Of a stretch of DNA of 64,000 nucleotides, positions 1-9,823 are shown one piece after another. The first letter of the stretch is position 1, and every line of letters begins with the position of its first letter. The notes below the pieces were generated by a model, which saw only the letters and a list, made by a program, of their open reading frames with translations, was not told the DNA's origin and did not search any database. Both the position numbers and the translations under genes were made by a program. The stretch comes from Streptomyces bambusae (GTDB taxonomy: Bacteria; Actinomycetota; Actinomycetes; Streptomycetales; Streptomycetaceae), in contig NZ_JAJAUZ010000001.1 of assembly GCF_020532645.1 (NCBI RefSeq), positions 62,001 through 126,000 on the forward strand, given 5' to 3'.

Positions 1-509
1 GAGGTGACCTTGTCGGCGATCGGCGCGATCTCGGTGAGGGTCCGCCGGACCAGCAGGGCGTCAGGGGAGGGCTCGGACACGCTCGCCGGAGGGAAGGCCG
101 CGGGGCAGACCGGACGCTCGGCGGCATCGGCGGCGGGCGCGGCCGGGGTGACAGGGGCGGCCGAGGTGGTGGGGGCAATGGCCCCGGGCGCCCCTGGAGC
201 CGCGGGAGCCGCGGCCGGCTCCGGCGTTGCGGCTGCTTCCGGGGCGGGGGCGACCTGCGGTGCCGGGGCCGCCGCCGGGACCGGGGTGGCCACCGGCACG
301 ATGAACGGTTTCGGCGGAGTGGCCGGCATCGGCGGGATGGTCGGCCGGATCGGCAGGGCGGTGACCGGTGCCGTGGTCTGGTGCGCGGTGCCTGTGGTCT
401 TGCTCGCGGGTGTGGACCTGCCCGCTGCGGGACCCACCGGACGTATCTGGGCCAGGCGTCTGGCCGGTTTGGTGGGCGGAGCGTCCATGCGGTGCCTCGC
501 TTCGAGCAT
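1..509 (-). CDS. Globin-domain protein, N-terminal part (runs off left edge)
   Basis: Leftward gene whose 3' part lies beyond base 1. After roughly 140 residues very rich in Pro and Ala, probably disordered, it reaches ALLVRRTLTEIAPIADKVTS, which resembles the first helix of flavohaemoglobin-type globins found in Streptomyces. The heme pocket is outside the window, so the globin call rests on this short segment and on family resemblance. I placed the start at the ATG at 509 (MLEARHRMDAPP); in-frame ATGs at 566 and 488 are alternatives and none has a convincing ribosome site. If correct, it would bind heme and act in oxygen or nitric-oxide handling in the cytoplasm. Confidence 0.55.
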   Translation of the reverse strand, partial: MLEARHRMDAPPTKPARRLAQIRPVGPAAGRSTPASKTTGTAHQTTAPVTALPIRPTIPPMPATPPKPFIVPVATPVPAAAPAPQVAPAPEAAATPEPAAAPAAPGAPGAIAPTTSAAPVTPAAPAADAAERPVCPAAFPPASVSEPSPDALLVRRTLTEIAPIADKVT

Positions 510-647
510 CTCGGTGGTCGGCTCCCGCCACGGCCTCGAATCCGTGGTTCCGGGTTTTCGCAGCATGGCACTCGGTGGCGAGAGAACGGGCGAATAGCGG
601 GAATTCAGCGTTTCCCGACCGAGATTCCCTTAGGATCGCCCGCCGTC

Positions 648-1289
648 TTACCGGCCGGTTCGACTTGTGCGCGCCAGCGCGAAGGCCTCCCGCAGGTCGC
701 GGCCCTCGTACACGTGCGTCGCGGTCGCCGCCAGGTGGGGACGGGCGTTGACGGCGACGGATACGGGGACCTTCTCGAAGAGCACGGCGTCGGTCATGGA
801 GTCCCCGTACGCCACGCAGTCCCGCAGGTCGACGCCGAACCGGGTGCACAGCCGGGCGGCGACCTCGGCCTTCCCTTCCGGGGTGAGGATGCCCGAGACG
901 TCGACGGGCTGAGAGAAGGGCACTGACGGGAAGACCGACCCATGTGCCGCATGGGCGCCCCAGCCCAGGAGGCGCTCCACGAAGAAGGAGGGCGACAGCG
1001 AGATCACCGCGCAGTACTCCCCGCGGTCCCGGATCTCCTGCCAGACCTCCCGGATCCCGGTCAGCCACGGGGCACCGTCGAAGGCGGCCCGGACGTGCTC
1101 CTCGGTCAGCCCGCTCCACATCTCCCGCAGCCGGACGGCGAACTCGGGCGGCCCGATCCGGCTCGCGCTGAACTCCTGCTCCAACTCGGCGATCTCCGAC
1201 TCCAGACCCAGCTGCCGGGAGATCTCCACCGGCGCAGCGGTGCCGTACATGAGGGTGCCATCGAGATCGAAGAGGTGGAGTGCCGTCAT
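648..1289 (-). CDS. HAD-superfamily phosphatase (PSPase/HAD-IB-like)
   Basis: 213-residue HAD hydrolase. Motif I is DLDGTL close to the N terminus (FDLDGTLMYGT), with the nucleophile Asp and the acid Asp two residues on. A helical cap follows, motif II is the ISLSPS stretch, a Lys is in TPEGKAE, and motif III/IV is the GDSMTD segment that holds Mg2+. This arrangement matches the HAD-IB (phosphoserine-phosphatase-like) group; the substrate cannot be read from the sequence. The open frame continues upstream to 1433 through two parS palindromes (giving MFHVKH twice), but ATG 1289 starts directly at the conserved domain, so the longer form is not accepted. TAA stop. No obvious operon partner. Confidence 0.85.
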   Translation of the reverse strand: MTALHLFDLDGTLMYGTAAPVEISRQLGLESEIAELEQEFSASRIGPPEFAVRLREMWSGLTEEHVRAAFDGAPWLTGIREVWQEIRDRGEYCAVISLSPSFFVERLLGWGAHAAHGSVFPSVPFSQPVDVSGILTPEGKAEVAARLCTRFGVDLRDCVAYGDSMTDAVLFEKVPVSVAVNARPHLAATATHVYEGRDLREAFALARTSRTGR

Positions 1290-1308
1290 GTCAGACGAGG
1301 CTAGTGCG

Positions 1309-1324
1309 TGTTTCACGTGAAACA
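1309..1324. other. parS site 1
   Basis: Perfect 16-bp palindrome tgtttcacgtgaaaca, the Streptomyces ParB-binding parS consensus. It lies 20 bp upstream of the HAD gene start, in the gap shared with the GNAT gene. ParB encoded at 35804-36880 is the expected ligand. Confidence 0.92.
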
Positions 1325-1416
1325 TCACCCCACCGAAACCCCGGTCCCGGAGAAACGCCGGGACGGGGAATCCCCGCCCTCGTGAAACACCGAGCCGCGT
1401 GCAGGCGGCCGCCCGG

Positions 1417-1432
1417 TGTTTCACGTGAAACA
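1417..1432. other. parS site 2
   Basis: Perfect tgtttcacgtgaaaca palindrome, second of three in the HAD-GNAT intergenic region. Only 6 bp separate it from parS site 3, so two ParB dimers could load side by side. Confidence 0.92.
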
Positions 1433-1438
1433 TCAGGT

Positions 1439-1454
1439 TGTTTCACGTGAAACA
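1439..1454. other. parS site 3
   Basis: Perfect tgtttcacgtgaaaca palindrome, tandem with site 2. It lies 60 bp upstream of the chosen start of the GNAT gene. Confidence 0.92.
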
Positions 1455-1514
1455 CGAGGCCGGGATACCGAAATCAGGTGGACGCTCCCCCGCCGTTCAT
1501 CCAGTCTGAACCCC

Positions 1515-2402
1515 GTGCCCACACCTCACCTCGCCACCCTGACCATCCGCCCGCTGACCGTGCAGGACGTCTCCTTGTGCGCCGATCTCTCCGAGGATCG
1601 CGGGTGGCCGCGCGAAGACCACAAGTGGGGACTCCTCCTCAGCGCGGGAGCCGGATACGGCATCGACGCTCCCGACGGAGATGGCCTGGCAGCCTCCTGT
1701 GTGGTCACCTCCTACGGGCACAGCGCCGACGGCCCTGCCCTCACCGCCATCGGCATGGTGCTGGTCGCCGCCCGCTACGCCCGCCAGGGCCTGGGCCGCC
1801 GCCTCATGACCCAGATCTGTGAGCAACTGGCCCCGGCCCCCATCACCCTGCACGCGACGCCCAACGGGCAGCCGCTCTACGAGCAGCTCGGCTTCGAGGC
1901 CACCGGCCGGGCCGAAATGCTGGTCGGACGGTTCACCCCGCACCCCGCCGACAGTGCTGCTTCCTCCGCGGTCTCCGTACGGCCCGCCATCGCCGCCGAC
2001 CTGCCCGCGATCCTGCACCTCGACCGCGAGGTGTTCGGGGAGGACCGCACACACATGCTCACTCGGCTGCCCTCCTTCGCCGACCTGTTCCTGGTCGCCG
2101 AGGACACACACGGCGCCCTCATCGGCTACACCGCCGCCTGGCCCAACATGGACACCCACGTCGTCGGCCCCCTGATCGCCCGGGACGCCGCCACCGCGCA
2201 GGCGCTGGTCGCCACGCTCGGCACCCGCAGCGACCGGCCGCTGCGCACTGACATCGACGTCCGGCACACCGCTCTGATCAGCTGGCTCAAGGACCACGGC
2301 CTGGGATCCGTGGCCTTCAACGCGGTGATGACCCACGGCATCCCGGAACTGCCCGGCGACTGGACCCGGCGGTTCGCCCCGCTCACCGTCGCCGCCGGCT
2401 GA
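1515..2402 (+). CDS. Tandem-GNAT-domain acetyltransferase
   Basis: About 295 residues with two GNAT folds. The N-terminal one (roughly 10-150) has the acetyl-CoA pyrophosphate loop RQGLGRRLM and the later YEQLGF motif. The C-terminal half (about 155-290) begins VRPAIAADLPAILHLDREVFG, a second GNAT-like start, but its CoA loop is weak, so it may be structural. Acceptor unknown. Start: GTG 1515 (VPTPHLATLTIRPL) is the last start before the domain; there is no clear ribosome site, so the message may be leaderless. The frame extends upstream only through the parS sites, which would add an artificial MFHVKH peptide. It is followed 40 bp later by the HTH_42 gene. Confidence 0.75.
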   Translation: MPTPHLATLTIRPLTVQDVSLCADLSEDRGWPREDHKWGLLLSAGAGYGIDAPDGDGLAASCVVTSYGHSADGPALTAIGMVLVAARYARQGLGRRLMTQICEQLAPAPITLHATPNGQPLYEQLGFEATGRAEMLVGRFTPHPADSAASSAVSVRPAIAADLPAILHLDREVFGEDRTHMLTRLPSFADLFLVAEDTHGALIGYTAAWPNMDTHVVGPLIARDAATAQALVATLGTRSDRPLRTDIDVRHTALISWLKDHGLGSVAFNAVMTHGIPELPGDWTRRFAPLTVAAG

Positions 2403-2442
2403 ACCACACCGTCACCCCCGGCAGCCGCCCTACGATCCGGCC

Positions 2443-3612
2443 ATGAGCAGCCACCCCGGGATCAGCACCGCCGACCGCCGCAACCGGCTCGGCCTCCGCC
2501 ACTGCCTGGCCCCCTCGGCCCGCGCCACCACCGTGGCCGAGGCGGCCGACGCCGTCGTCGCCCTGCATGCCACCGATGCCGCGACCGTCTTCCTCTCCGC
2601 CCGGGCCCGTACCGGCGCTGATGTCCCGGCGATCGAGAAGGAGTTCTACGAGGAGCACGCCGTGGTCCGGCTGCTCAGCATGCGCAACACCCTGTTCGCC
2701 GTCTCCACCGCCCTTGCCCCCGTCGTGGACTCCTCCACCGCCCGGGCGATTGCCGCCAAGGAGCGCCGCACCCTCCTCAAGCACCTCGCCGAGGACGGGC
2801 AGGGGCTCGATGCCTCCTGGCTGGCCCGCGCCGAGGAAGCCGTGCTCGCTGCCCTCGACACCCAGGGCCCGGCCACCGGCACCCAGCTCTCCGCTGCCCT
2901 CCCGCTCCTCCGCACGAAGATCACCTTCGGCCGCGGGACGAGGCACGAGACCGAGACCGGTGTGGCCACGCGTGTCATCCGGCTGCTGGCCGCCGACGGC
3001 CGGATCCGCCGGGACCGCCCCCGTGGCAGCTGGACCTCCAGCCAGTTCCGTTGGACCCACACCGCCCCTTGGCCCCCGCTACCGCCCGCCGACGCCCGTA
3101 CGGAACTGGCCCGGTGCTGGCTTCTCGCCTACGGCCCGGCCACCGAAGCCGACCTCAAGTGGTGGACCGGCTGGACCCTCACCGACACCCGCAAGGCCCT
3201 CGCCGCACTGGGCGCCGAGCAGGTCCGCCTCGACGACGGCAGCACCGCCCTCGTCGCCCCCGGCGACACCGCCCCGGTGCCCGCGCCCGACCCCTGGGCC
3301 GCACTGCTGCCCGGCCTCGACCCCAGCGCCATGGGCTGGGCGGACCGCAGCTTCCACCTCGACCCCGCCCACCGTCCCGCCCTCTTCGACCGCGCCGGCA
3401 ACATCGGCCCCACGGTGTGGTGGAACGGCGAGATCATCGGCGGCTGGGCCCAGCACTCCGACGGCCGGATCGTCTGGCGGCTCCTGACCGACCGCGGCCG
3501 GGACGCCGCCGACGCGGTCGCCACCGAAGCCGGACGCCTCACCGACTGGCTGGGGGAGACCCGGGTCACCCCGCGCTTCCGCACTCCGCTGGAACGCGAA
3601 CTCACCGCGTGA
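2443..3612 (+). CDS. HTH_42 (YcaQ/AlkZ superfamily) winged-helix protein
   Basis: 389 residues that read as the HTH_42 winged-helix DNA-binding family, whose studied members are DNA glycosylases acting on bulky or crosslinking adducts. Recognisable parts are the N-terminal start DRRNRLGLRHCLAP, the VVALHATDAATVFLSARAR segment at about residues 42-60, the SMRNTLFAV strand, a wing region around GRIRRDRPRGSW, and a C-terminal domain with DRAGNIGPTVWWNGEIIGGW. In characterised glycosylases the first segment carries a Gln-x-Gln or Gln-x-Asp catalytic motif; here the aligned residues look like His-Ala-Thr. It may therefore be a distinct subclass or lack glycosylase activity. ATG start. It is head to tail with the GNAT gene. 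Confidence 0.75.
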   Translation: MSSHPGISTADRRNRLGLRHCLAPSARATTVAEAADAVVALHATDAATVFLSARARTGADVPAIEKEFYEEHAVVRLLSMRNTLFAVSTALAPVVDSSTARAIAAKERRTLLKHLAEDGQGLDASWLARAEEAVLAALDTQGPATGTQLSAALPLLRTKITFGRGTRHETETGVATRVIRLLAADGRIRRDRPRGSWTSSQFRWTHTAPWPPLPPADARTELARCWLLAYGPATEADLKWWTGWTLTDTRKALAALGAEQVRLDDGSTALVAPGDTAPVPAPDPWAALLPGLDPSAMGWADRSFHLDPAHRPALFDRAGNIGPTVWWNGEIIGGWAQHSDGRIVWRLLTDRGRDAADAVATEAGRLTDWLGETRVTPRFRTPLERELTA

Positions 3613-3636
3613 GCACCGGGGCTCCGCCAGGGGCGA

Positions 3637-5025
3637 TCAGCCGTCCAGGCCGCGCCAGCCCTGCGGGTCGACTCCGCCGGGCACCGGGGCCTGCGGGTCG
3701 TACGGCTCCCGCGTGAAGCAGAACGACCCCAGGTCGAGGTGGCTCACCGACCCGTCCGGCCGCCGCACCACCCGCAGCGACTCGCCCGCGTAGTAGCCGT
3801 TCAGCCCCGTCCACGAGCCGTCCGGCTCCGGCCGGAAGCGCGCCCCCCGGCCGGTGGCCCCCACCGGGCTCAGGTCCAGTTCGCCGCCCGGCAGCAGCCG
3901 CAGCAGGTTGGGCGAAGTCCCCCAGTACCAGGGCCCGGTCACCGCCACCACCGCAGGATCCGCCTCGGCCTGCGGCAGCGGCCGCCACGGCTCCGGCATC
4001 CGCGGCTCCGCCTCGGCCAGGATCCGCACCAGATCCAGTGCCACCGAGGAAGCCGGCAGCGCCGTCGTACAGTTCGCCAGCACCACTGCGGCGACGTCGT
4101 CCGCCTCGCTGAACCACAGCCCCGCCACGAACCCCGGCAGCGAACCGCCGTGCCCGGCCACCGCCCGGCCACCGGAATCCAGCAGTTGGAGCCCCAGCCC
4201 GTACCCGGACCCCGGCGTCCCGGGCTCCGGCGCCACCGCGTGCGTCCGCATCTCCCGGACGCTCGCCTCGCTCAGCACCCGGTCGTCACCCCGGGCGAGG
4301 AACACCGCGAACCGCGCCAGGTCCCGGGTCGTCGACCACAGCTGTCCGGCCGGCGCCATCAGGCCGAGGTCCTCCAACGGCTCCGGCATCATCACGTCCG
4401 CCCACGGGTGCACCGCCCAGCCCCCCGCGTGCGGGGCCTGCGGCTGCCCGCTCGTACGGTCCAGGCCCAGCGGCTCCAGCACCTCGGACCGCAGGACCTC
4501 TTCCCACGGCCGCCCGCGCACCGCCTCCACCAGGGATCCCAGCAGTGTGTAACCGGGGTTCGAGTAGTGGAAGCGCCGCCCCGGCTCGTGCCGGAACGGC
4601 TCCTCGCCCAGCACCTCCGCGAGCCCCGGCCGCAGCGCGCTCGACGACCGCTCCCACCACTCCCCCGGTGTCTCCGCCGCCAGCCCCGCACCGTGGCACA
4701 GCAACTGGGCGACGGTCACCTCGCCGGCGCCCGTCCCGGGCAGGTGCTTCTCCAGCGGGTCCGACAGGCTCAGCAGCCCTTCGTCCCGCAGCCGCAGCAC
4801 CAGCACCGCCGTGAAGGTCTTCGTGATGGAGCCCACCCGGTACTGCACGTCTCCGTCCGGACCGTGCCCGTCCACGCACGTACGCGAGCCCTCCCACACC
4901 ACCTGCCCACCCCGGGCGACGGCGGCGACGACGGACGGCGCACGCCCCTCGGACTGGGCGACGGCGAGCCGGTGCAACAAGGCCCGGCGGGTGGCGGGAA
5001 GCAGCTCTTCAGCGACGGAGATCAT
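3637..5025 (-). CDS. Serine hydrolase of the beta-lactamase/DD-peptidase family (class C-like)
   Basis: 462 residues. The active-site S-x-x-K is GSITKTF (Ser followed by ITK), the second motif is Tyr-Ser-Asn in HYSNPGYTLLGS, and the third is His-Gly-Gly in AGHGGSLPGF. This is the order of the beta-lactamase/D-aminopeptidase/esterase superfamily. No clear signal peptide is visible, so it could be cytoplasmic or leave by an unrecognised route. The C-terminal 100 residues form a lipocalin-like extra domain. It is third in a leftward operon after the kinase and response regulator, 32 bp behind the regulator stop, which suggests it is an output of, or a sensor-linked enzyme for, that system. ATG 5025 starts MISVAEELLPATRR. 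Substrate unknown. Confidence 0.82.
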   Translation of the reverse strand: MISVAEELLPATRRALLHRLAVAQSEGRAPSVVAAVARGGQVVWEGSRTCVDGHGPDGDVQYRVGSITKTFTAVLVLRLRDEGLLSLSDPLEKHLPGTGAGEVTVAQLLCHGAGLAAETPGEWWERSSSALRPGLAEVLGEEPFRHEPGRRFHYSNPGYTLLGSLVEAVRGRPWEEVLRSEVLEPLGLDRTSGQPQAPHAGGWAVHPWADVMMPEPLEDLGLMAPAGQLWSTTRDLARFAVFLARGDDRVLSEASVREMRTHAVAPEPGTPGSGYGLGLQLLDSGGRAVAGHGGSLPGFVAGLWFSEADDVAAVVLANCTTALPASSVALDLVRILAEAEPRMPEPWRPLPQAEADPAVVAVTGPWYWGTSPNLLRLLPGGELDLSPVGATGRGARFRPEPDGSWTGLNGYYAGESLRVVRRPDGSVSHLDLGSFCFTREPYDPQAPVPGGVDPQGWRGLDG

Positions 5026-5057
5026 GCCCGCAGCTTCGCACCTCCCCGCGCCCCGGA

Positions 5058-5720
5058 TCATCCGAGTTCCTCCGCGTCGTGCACCAACAGGGCGATCTGC
5101 ACGCGGTTGTTCAGCCCCAGCTTCGCCAGGATCCGCGACACGTTCGTCTTCACCGTCGGCACGCTCATGAACAGCTCGGCCGCGATCTCCGCGTTCGACC
5201 GGCCCCGTCCGACGGCCACCGCCACTTCCCGCTCCCGGTCCGCGAGCGCTGCCAGCCGGGCCTGCGCCTCCGCCGCCCGCGGCCGCGCCCCGCCCCCGGC
5301 CACCTGCGCCATCAGCTGCCGGGTCACCGCCGGCGACAGCACCGGCTCCCCCGCGGCCACCCGCCGCACCGCCGCCACGATCTCCGGCGGCGGCGTGTGC
5401 TTGAGCACGAACCCCGCGGCGCCGGCCCGCAGCGCCCGCAGCACGTGCTCGTCCGTGTGGAACGTCGTCAGCACGAGCACCTCGGGCGCATCCGGCCGTG
5501 CCCGCAGCTGCTCCGTCGCGGCCAGTCCGTCGAGCGTCGGCATCCGGATGTCCATCAGCACCACGTCCGGCGCGCACTGCGCCACCAACGGCAGGACCTC
5601 GCTCCCGTCCGCGGCCTCACCCACCACCTCGATGTCCGGGGCACCGCCCAGCATCAGCCGCAGCCCGGAACGGACCAGAGCATCGTCGTCGACCAACAGG
5701 ACCCGGATCTCAGCGCTCAC
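5058..5720 (-). CDS. NarL/LuxR-family response regulator
   Basis: 220 residues. The receiver domain begins RVLLVDDDALVRSG with the acidic pair, phospho-acceptor Asp at about residue 57 in VVLMDIRMP, and a conserved Lys in GFVLKHTPP. The C-terminal LuxR helix-turn-helix is LADREREVAVAVGRGRSNAEIAAEL followed by VPTVKTNVSRILAKLGLNNR. It starts at GTG 5720, whose GTGA overlaps the kinase stop by four bases, so translation is probably coupled. Partner of the adjacent kinase; target promoters are unknown but the operon itself, including the serine hydrolase, is the first candidate. Confidence 0.93.
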   Translation of the reverse strand: MSAEIRVLLVDDDALVRSGLRLMLGGAPDIEVVGEAADGSEVLPLVAQCAPDVVLMDIRMPTLDGLAATEQLRARPDAPEVLVLTTFHTDEHVLRALRAGAAGFVLKHTPPPEIVAAVRRVAAGEPVLSPAVTRQLMAQVAGGGARPRAAEAQARLAALADREREVAVAVGRGRSNAEIAAELFMSVPTVKTNVSRILAKLGLNNRVQIALLVHDAEELG

Positions 5721-6847
5721 GCCGACCACGGTAGCCAGGCGTACAACCGGAAGTCCCCGCCGGTCCGCCCGTGTTCGAGCCGACCGCCCGCCAGCTCCAC
5801 CCGCTCCGCCAGCCCGTTCAGCCCCTGCCCCGCCCCCGGGATCCCGGCTCCCGACGCCCCGCCACGTGACGGCACCGCATTGCGCAGCTCCAGCTCCAGC
5901 CCCCGGCCCTGCCGCCCCGCCACCACCACCCGCGCCGACGCCCCCGGCGCATGCTTCAGCGCATTGGTCAGCCCCTCCTGCACCACCCGGTACGCCGTCC
6001 GCCCCACCCCCGCCGGCACCCCCGCCAAGTCGTCCGCGGTCACCTCCAGCTCCACCGGCAGCCCGGCCCGCCGCGACTCCGCCACCAGCCGCCCCAGATC
6101 GCCCGCCGTCGGCTGCGGCCGCTCGGCGTCGTCCGGCCCCACCGGCGACCTCAGCACCCCGATGACCTCCCGCAGGTCCTCCAGCGCCTGGTGCGCGCTG
6201 TCCCGGATCACCGCGGACGCCCGCCGCACGTCCTCCGGCGACGCCCCCGGGTTGTACTCCAGCGCGCCCGCGTGCACGCTCAGCAGCGAGAGCCGGTGCG
6301 CCAGCACATCGTGCATCTCCCGCGCCACGTCCTCCCGGGCCTGCCGCCGGGCCGCTGCCTCCGCCTGCTCCGCCCGCAGCCGCAGTTCCGCCACCAGCTG
6401 CCGCCGCGACCTCACGTAGAGCCCCCAGCCGAACGAGGCGGCCGCCAGCGCGAAGTAGACGATCGCCGACGCGGTGCCCGGCTGCGCCGGATCCGGTCGG
6501 CTCAGCAGGAACCACGGCAGTGGTGCGAACGCCAGCGCCCCCGCCCAGCGGCTCACCCGCAGCGGCCGCAGGCACGCCACCGTGAACAGGGCGACCATGA
6601 TCGGACCCGTCACGAAGTGCGACCAGGTCCCGGCGATCGGCAGCACCACCGCCAGCGGCACCGGCCACCGCCGCCGCAGGAACAGCAGGACACACGCCAG
6701 CAGCCCGCCCAGCTGCTCGTAGAACAGCCGGGCGGACGGGATCTCCTCCCCGGCGAGCACGTCCTCGTAGGTGAGGACGGAGAACCCCGCCGCGAAGAGG
6801 AAGGCGCCGATGTCGGCGAAGCGGTCCCGTGCGAGCTGACTGGCCAT
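5717..6847 (-). CDS. NarL-type sensor histidine kinase
   Basis: 376-residue membrane sensor. The N-terminal 140 residues hold about four or five hydrophobic spans (for example GFSVLTYEDVL, LLACVLLFL, VPLAVVLPIAG, ASAIVYFALAAASFGWG) with little extracytoplasmic sequence, so it probably senses within the membrane. The HisKA_3 dimerisation box REMHDVLAHRLSLL places the phosphorylated His near residue 179. The HATPase domain has an N box QEGLTNALKHA and a G box GQGLNGLAERV. First gene of the kinase-regulator-hydrolase operon, start ATG 6847. It is divergent from the small membrane gene at 7003, leaving 155 bp for two promoters. Confidence 0.92.
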   Translation of the reverse strand: MASQLARDRFADIGAFLFAAGFSVLTYEDVLAGEEIPSARLFYEQLGGLLACVLLFLRRRWPVPLAVVLPIAGTWSHFVTGPIMVALFTVACLRPLRVSRWAGALAFAPLPWFLLSRPDPAQPGTASAIVYFALAAASFGWGLYVRSRRQLVAELRLRAEQAEAAARRQAREDVAREMHDVLAHRLSLLSVHAGALEYNPGASPEDVRRASAVIRDSAHQALEDLREVIGVLRSPVGPDDAERPQPTAGDLGRLVAESRRAGLPVELEVTADDLAGVPAGVGRTAYRVVQEGLTNALKHAPGASARVVVAGRQGRGLELELRNAVPSRGGASGAGIPGAGQGLNGLAERVELAGGRLEHGRTGGDFRLYAWLPWSA

Positions 6848-7002
6848 GCCCGCAATGTACGGTCCGCCCCGGCCCCGGGGCGGACCGCGACGGCACTGCG
6901 CGACTTCCGGACGACAAGCGGGGCGCACTCCGCTACTTAGGTCACCGCCCCCGCTACCGGCGGCCGATGCCCCGCCCGGACCGCCCGCACCACCATCGGG
7001 GC

Positions 7003-7218
7003 ATGAAGAAAATCCTGGGCTTCCTCAGCTTCGTCCTCACCGCCGGCGGCATCAGCGGACTCCTCGGCGAGTGGCTGGACTTCGACTTCCGCCTCTTCGG
7101 CTTCCTGCACCACATCAGCCCCGACGGCTACGAGGTCTACACGTATCTCGTCCTGACCGTCGTCGGCATCGCCCTGGCCCTCGCCAACGACGCCCGCACC
7201 CGCACTCCCACGCCCTGA
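7003..7218 (+). CDS. Small membrane protein, function unknown
   Basis: 71 residues beginning MKKILGFLSFVLTAGG. The first hydrophobic stretch may be a membrane anchor and the second, YTYLVLTVVGIALALAND, is a clear transmembrane span; the middle is rich in Phe and Asp. I do not recognise a family. ATG 7003 was chosen because Lys-Lys followed by a hydrophobic core is a normal membrane start; ATG 6967 in the same frame would add 12 residues. It is divergent from the histidine kinase and followed 96 bp later by the reductase-fold gene. Confidence 0.55.
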   Translation: MKKILGFLSFVLTAGGISGLLGEWLDFDFRLFGFLHHISPDGYEVYTYLVLTVVGIALALANDARTRTPTP

Positions 7219-7314
7219 CCGGGGGCGAGACCGCGATCCGGCGGCTTGCCCCGGTCGGACGAGCGCACCACGCTGGTCTGTACGCCGGGGACACCACGGA
7301 CGGAAGGCTGGGCC

Positions 7315-7881
7315 ATGCGGAAACTGATCTACGGCATGAACCTGACCCTGGACGGCTACATCGCCGCGCCCGGCGACGACATCAGCTGGGGCGGACCGCC
7401 GAGCGAAGAGCTGTTCCAGTGGTGGCTCGACCACGAACGGGCGAGTGGCCTGACGCTCTACGGGCGCAAGCTGTGGGAGACGATGAGCTCCTACTGGCCG
7501 ACCGGCGACCAGCAGCCCGGCGCGACCCCGGCGGAGATCGAGTTCGCGCGGAACTGGCGGGACACGCCGAAGGTGGTGTTCTCGTCGACGATCGACAAGG
7601 TCGACTGGAACACCCGCCTGGTCACGGGCGACGCGGTCGCCGAGATCACCCGGCTCAAGGCCGAGGACGGCGGCTCGATGACCATCGGCGGCGCCGTCCT
7701 CGCCGGGGCTGCGATGCGCGCCGGGCTGATCGACGAGTACGTGATCGCCACCCATCCGGTCCTGGTCGGCGGCGGCACCCCGTTCTTCACCGCGCTGGAC
7801 AGCTGGGTGAACCTGGACCTGGTGGAGACGCGGACGCTCCCTCGCGGCATCGTCCTGACCAGGTACGAAACGAGGCGCTGA
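7315..7881 (+). CDS. Dihydrofolate-reductase/RibD C-terminal family protein
   Basis: 188 residues with the RibD_C fold: N-terminal strand RKLIYGMNLTLDGYIA, the LTLYGRKLWETM segment, and the nucleotide-binding GGSMTIGGAVLAGAAMRAGLIDEY motif, then HPVLVGGGTPFF. Such stand-alone proteins probably bind NADPH, but few have a known substrate; this is not a canonical FolA or RibD. ATG 7315. It ends 31 bp before the convergent dnaB stop. Confidence 0.85.
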   Translation: MRKLIYGMNLTLDGYIAAPGDDISWGGPPSEELFQWWLDHERASGLTLYGRKLWETMSSYWPTGDQQPGATPAEIEFARNWRDTPKVVFSSTIDKVDWNTRLVTGDAVAEITRLKAEDGGSMTIGGAVLAGAAMRAGLIDEYVIATHPVLVGGGTPFFTALDSWVNLDLVETRTLPRGIVLTRYETRR

Positions 7882-7912
7882 GCACCTGCCCGCCGTCTCA
7901 CGGCGGTCGGGA

Positions 7913-9400
<1,488 letters not shown>

Positions 9401-9823
9401 CGGCCACCTCCTCCCGTCCGCGGCGCGGACCTCGCCGTGTCACTCTTTCTACGACACGGCTCTGACAGTTGGGGCGCCCGGATCCACTCTCGGCGCGTCG
9501 GGGCGCCGGTCCACGGTAGGGCTGCCGGCACCTACAGCCAATCTTGTTATCCACAGGCCGTGTGGACGAAGCCCAGAATGCTGTGGGTAAGTCGTCGGAT
9601 CCTGTGCACGGAGCGGGGGACGGCACTGTGGACAAAATCTCACGCCACCCCCTCACACCCCACCTGAGCTGGGGCTTTCCCATCCACCACCTGTGGGGGA
9701 GAAAAAGTTGCGCGGATCTCTCAAGATCGTCGCGAACGGCGCCCGAACGAGCTGCCGAGGACCGCTAAAGTAATAGACGCAATATGATTGCGACCATTAC
9801 CTGTGGAAGATGAGACTGCACCC
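9401..9823. promoter_or_regulatory. dnaB/MATE divergent region with a DnaA-box cluster
   Basis: 423 bp without a gene. It holds an exact DnaA box TTATCCACA at 9547-9555 (+), TCGTCCACA at 9561-9569 (-), TTACCCACA at 9582-9590 (-), an exact TTGTCCACA at 9627-9635 (-) and a weaker TCTTCCACA at 9802-9810 (-). All lie on the dnaB promoter side or between the divergent promoters. DnaA binding here is inferred; the 9-mers are seen directly. Confidence 0.75.
9770..9800. promoter_or_regulatory. 31-bp imperfect inverted repeat before the MATE gene
   Basis: Arms gtaatagacgcaat and attgcgaccattac match at 12 of 14 positions around a 3-bp centre (atg). It is notably AT-rich for this DNA and ends 23 bp before the MATE start, a typical operator position. 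The cognate regulator is not identified and no regulator gene is adjacent. Confidence 0.5.

Noticed and set aside
1290..1433. N-terminal extension of the HAD and GNAT proteins giving MFHVKH peptides
   Set aside because: These are translations of parS palindromes in a non-coding gap; conserved domains start later and no ribosome site fits.
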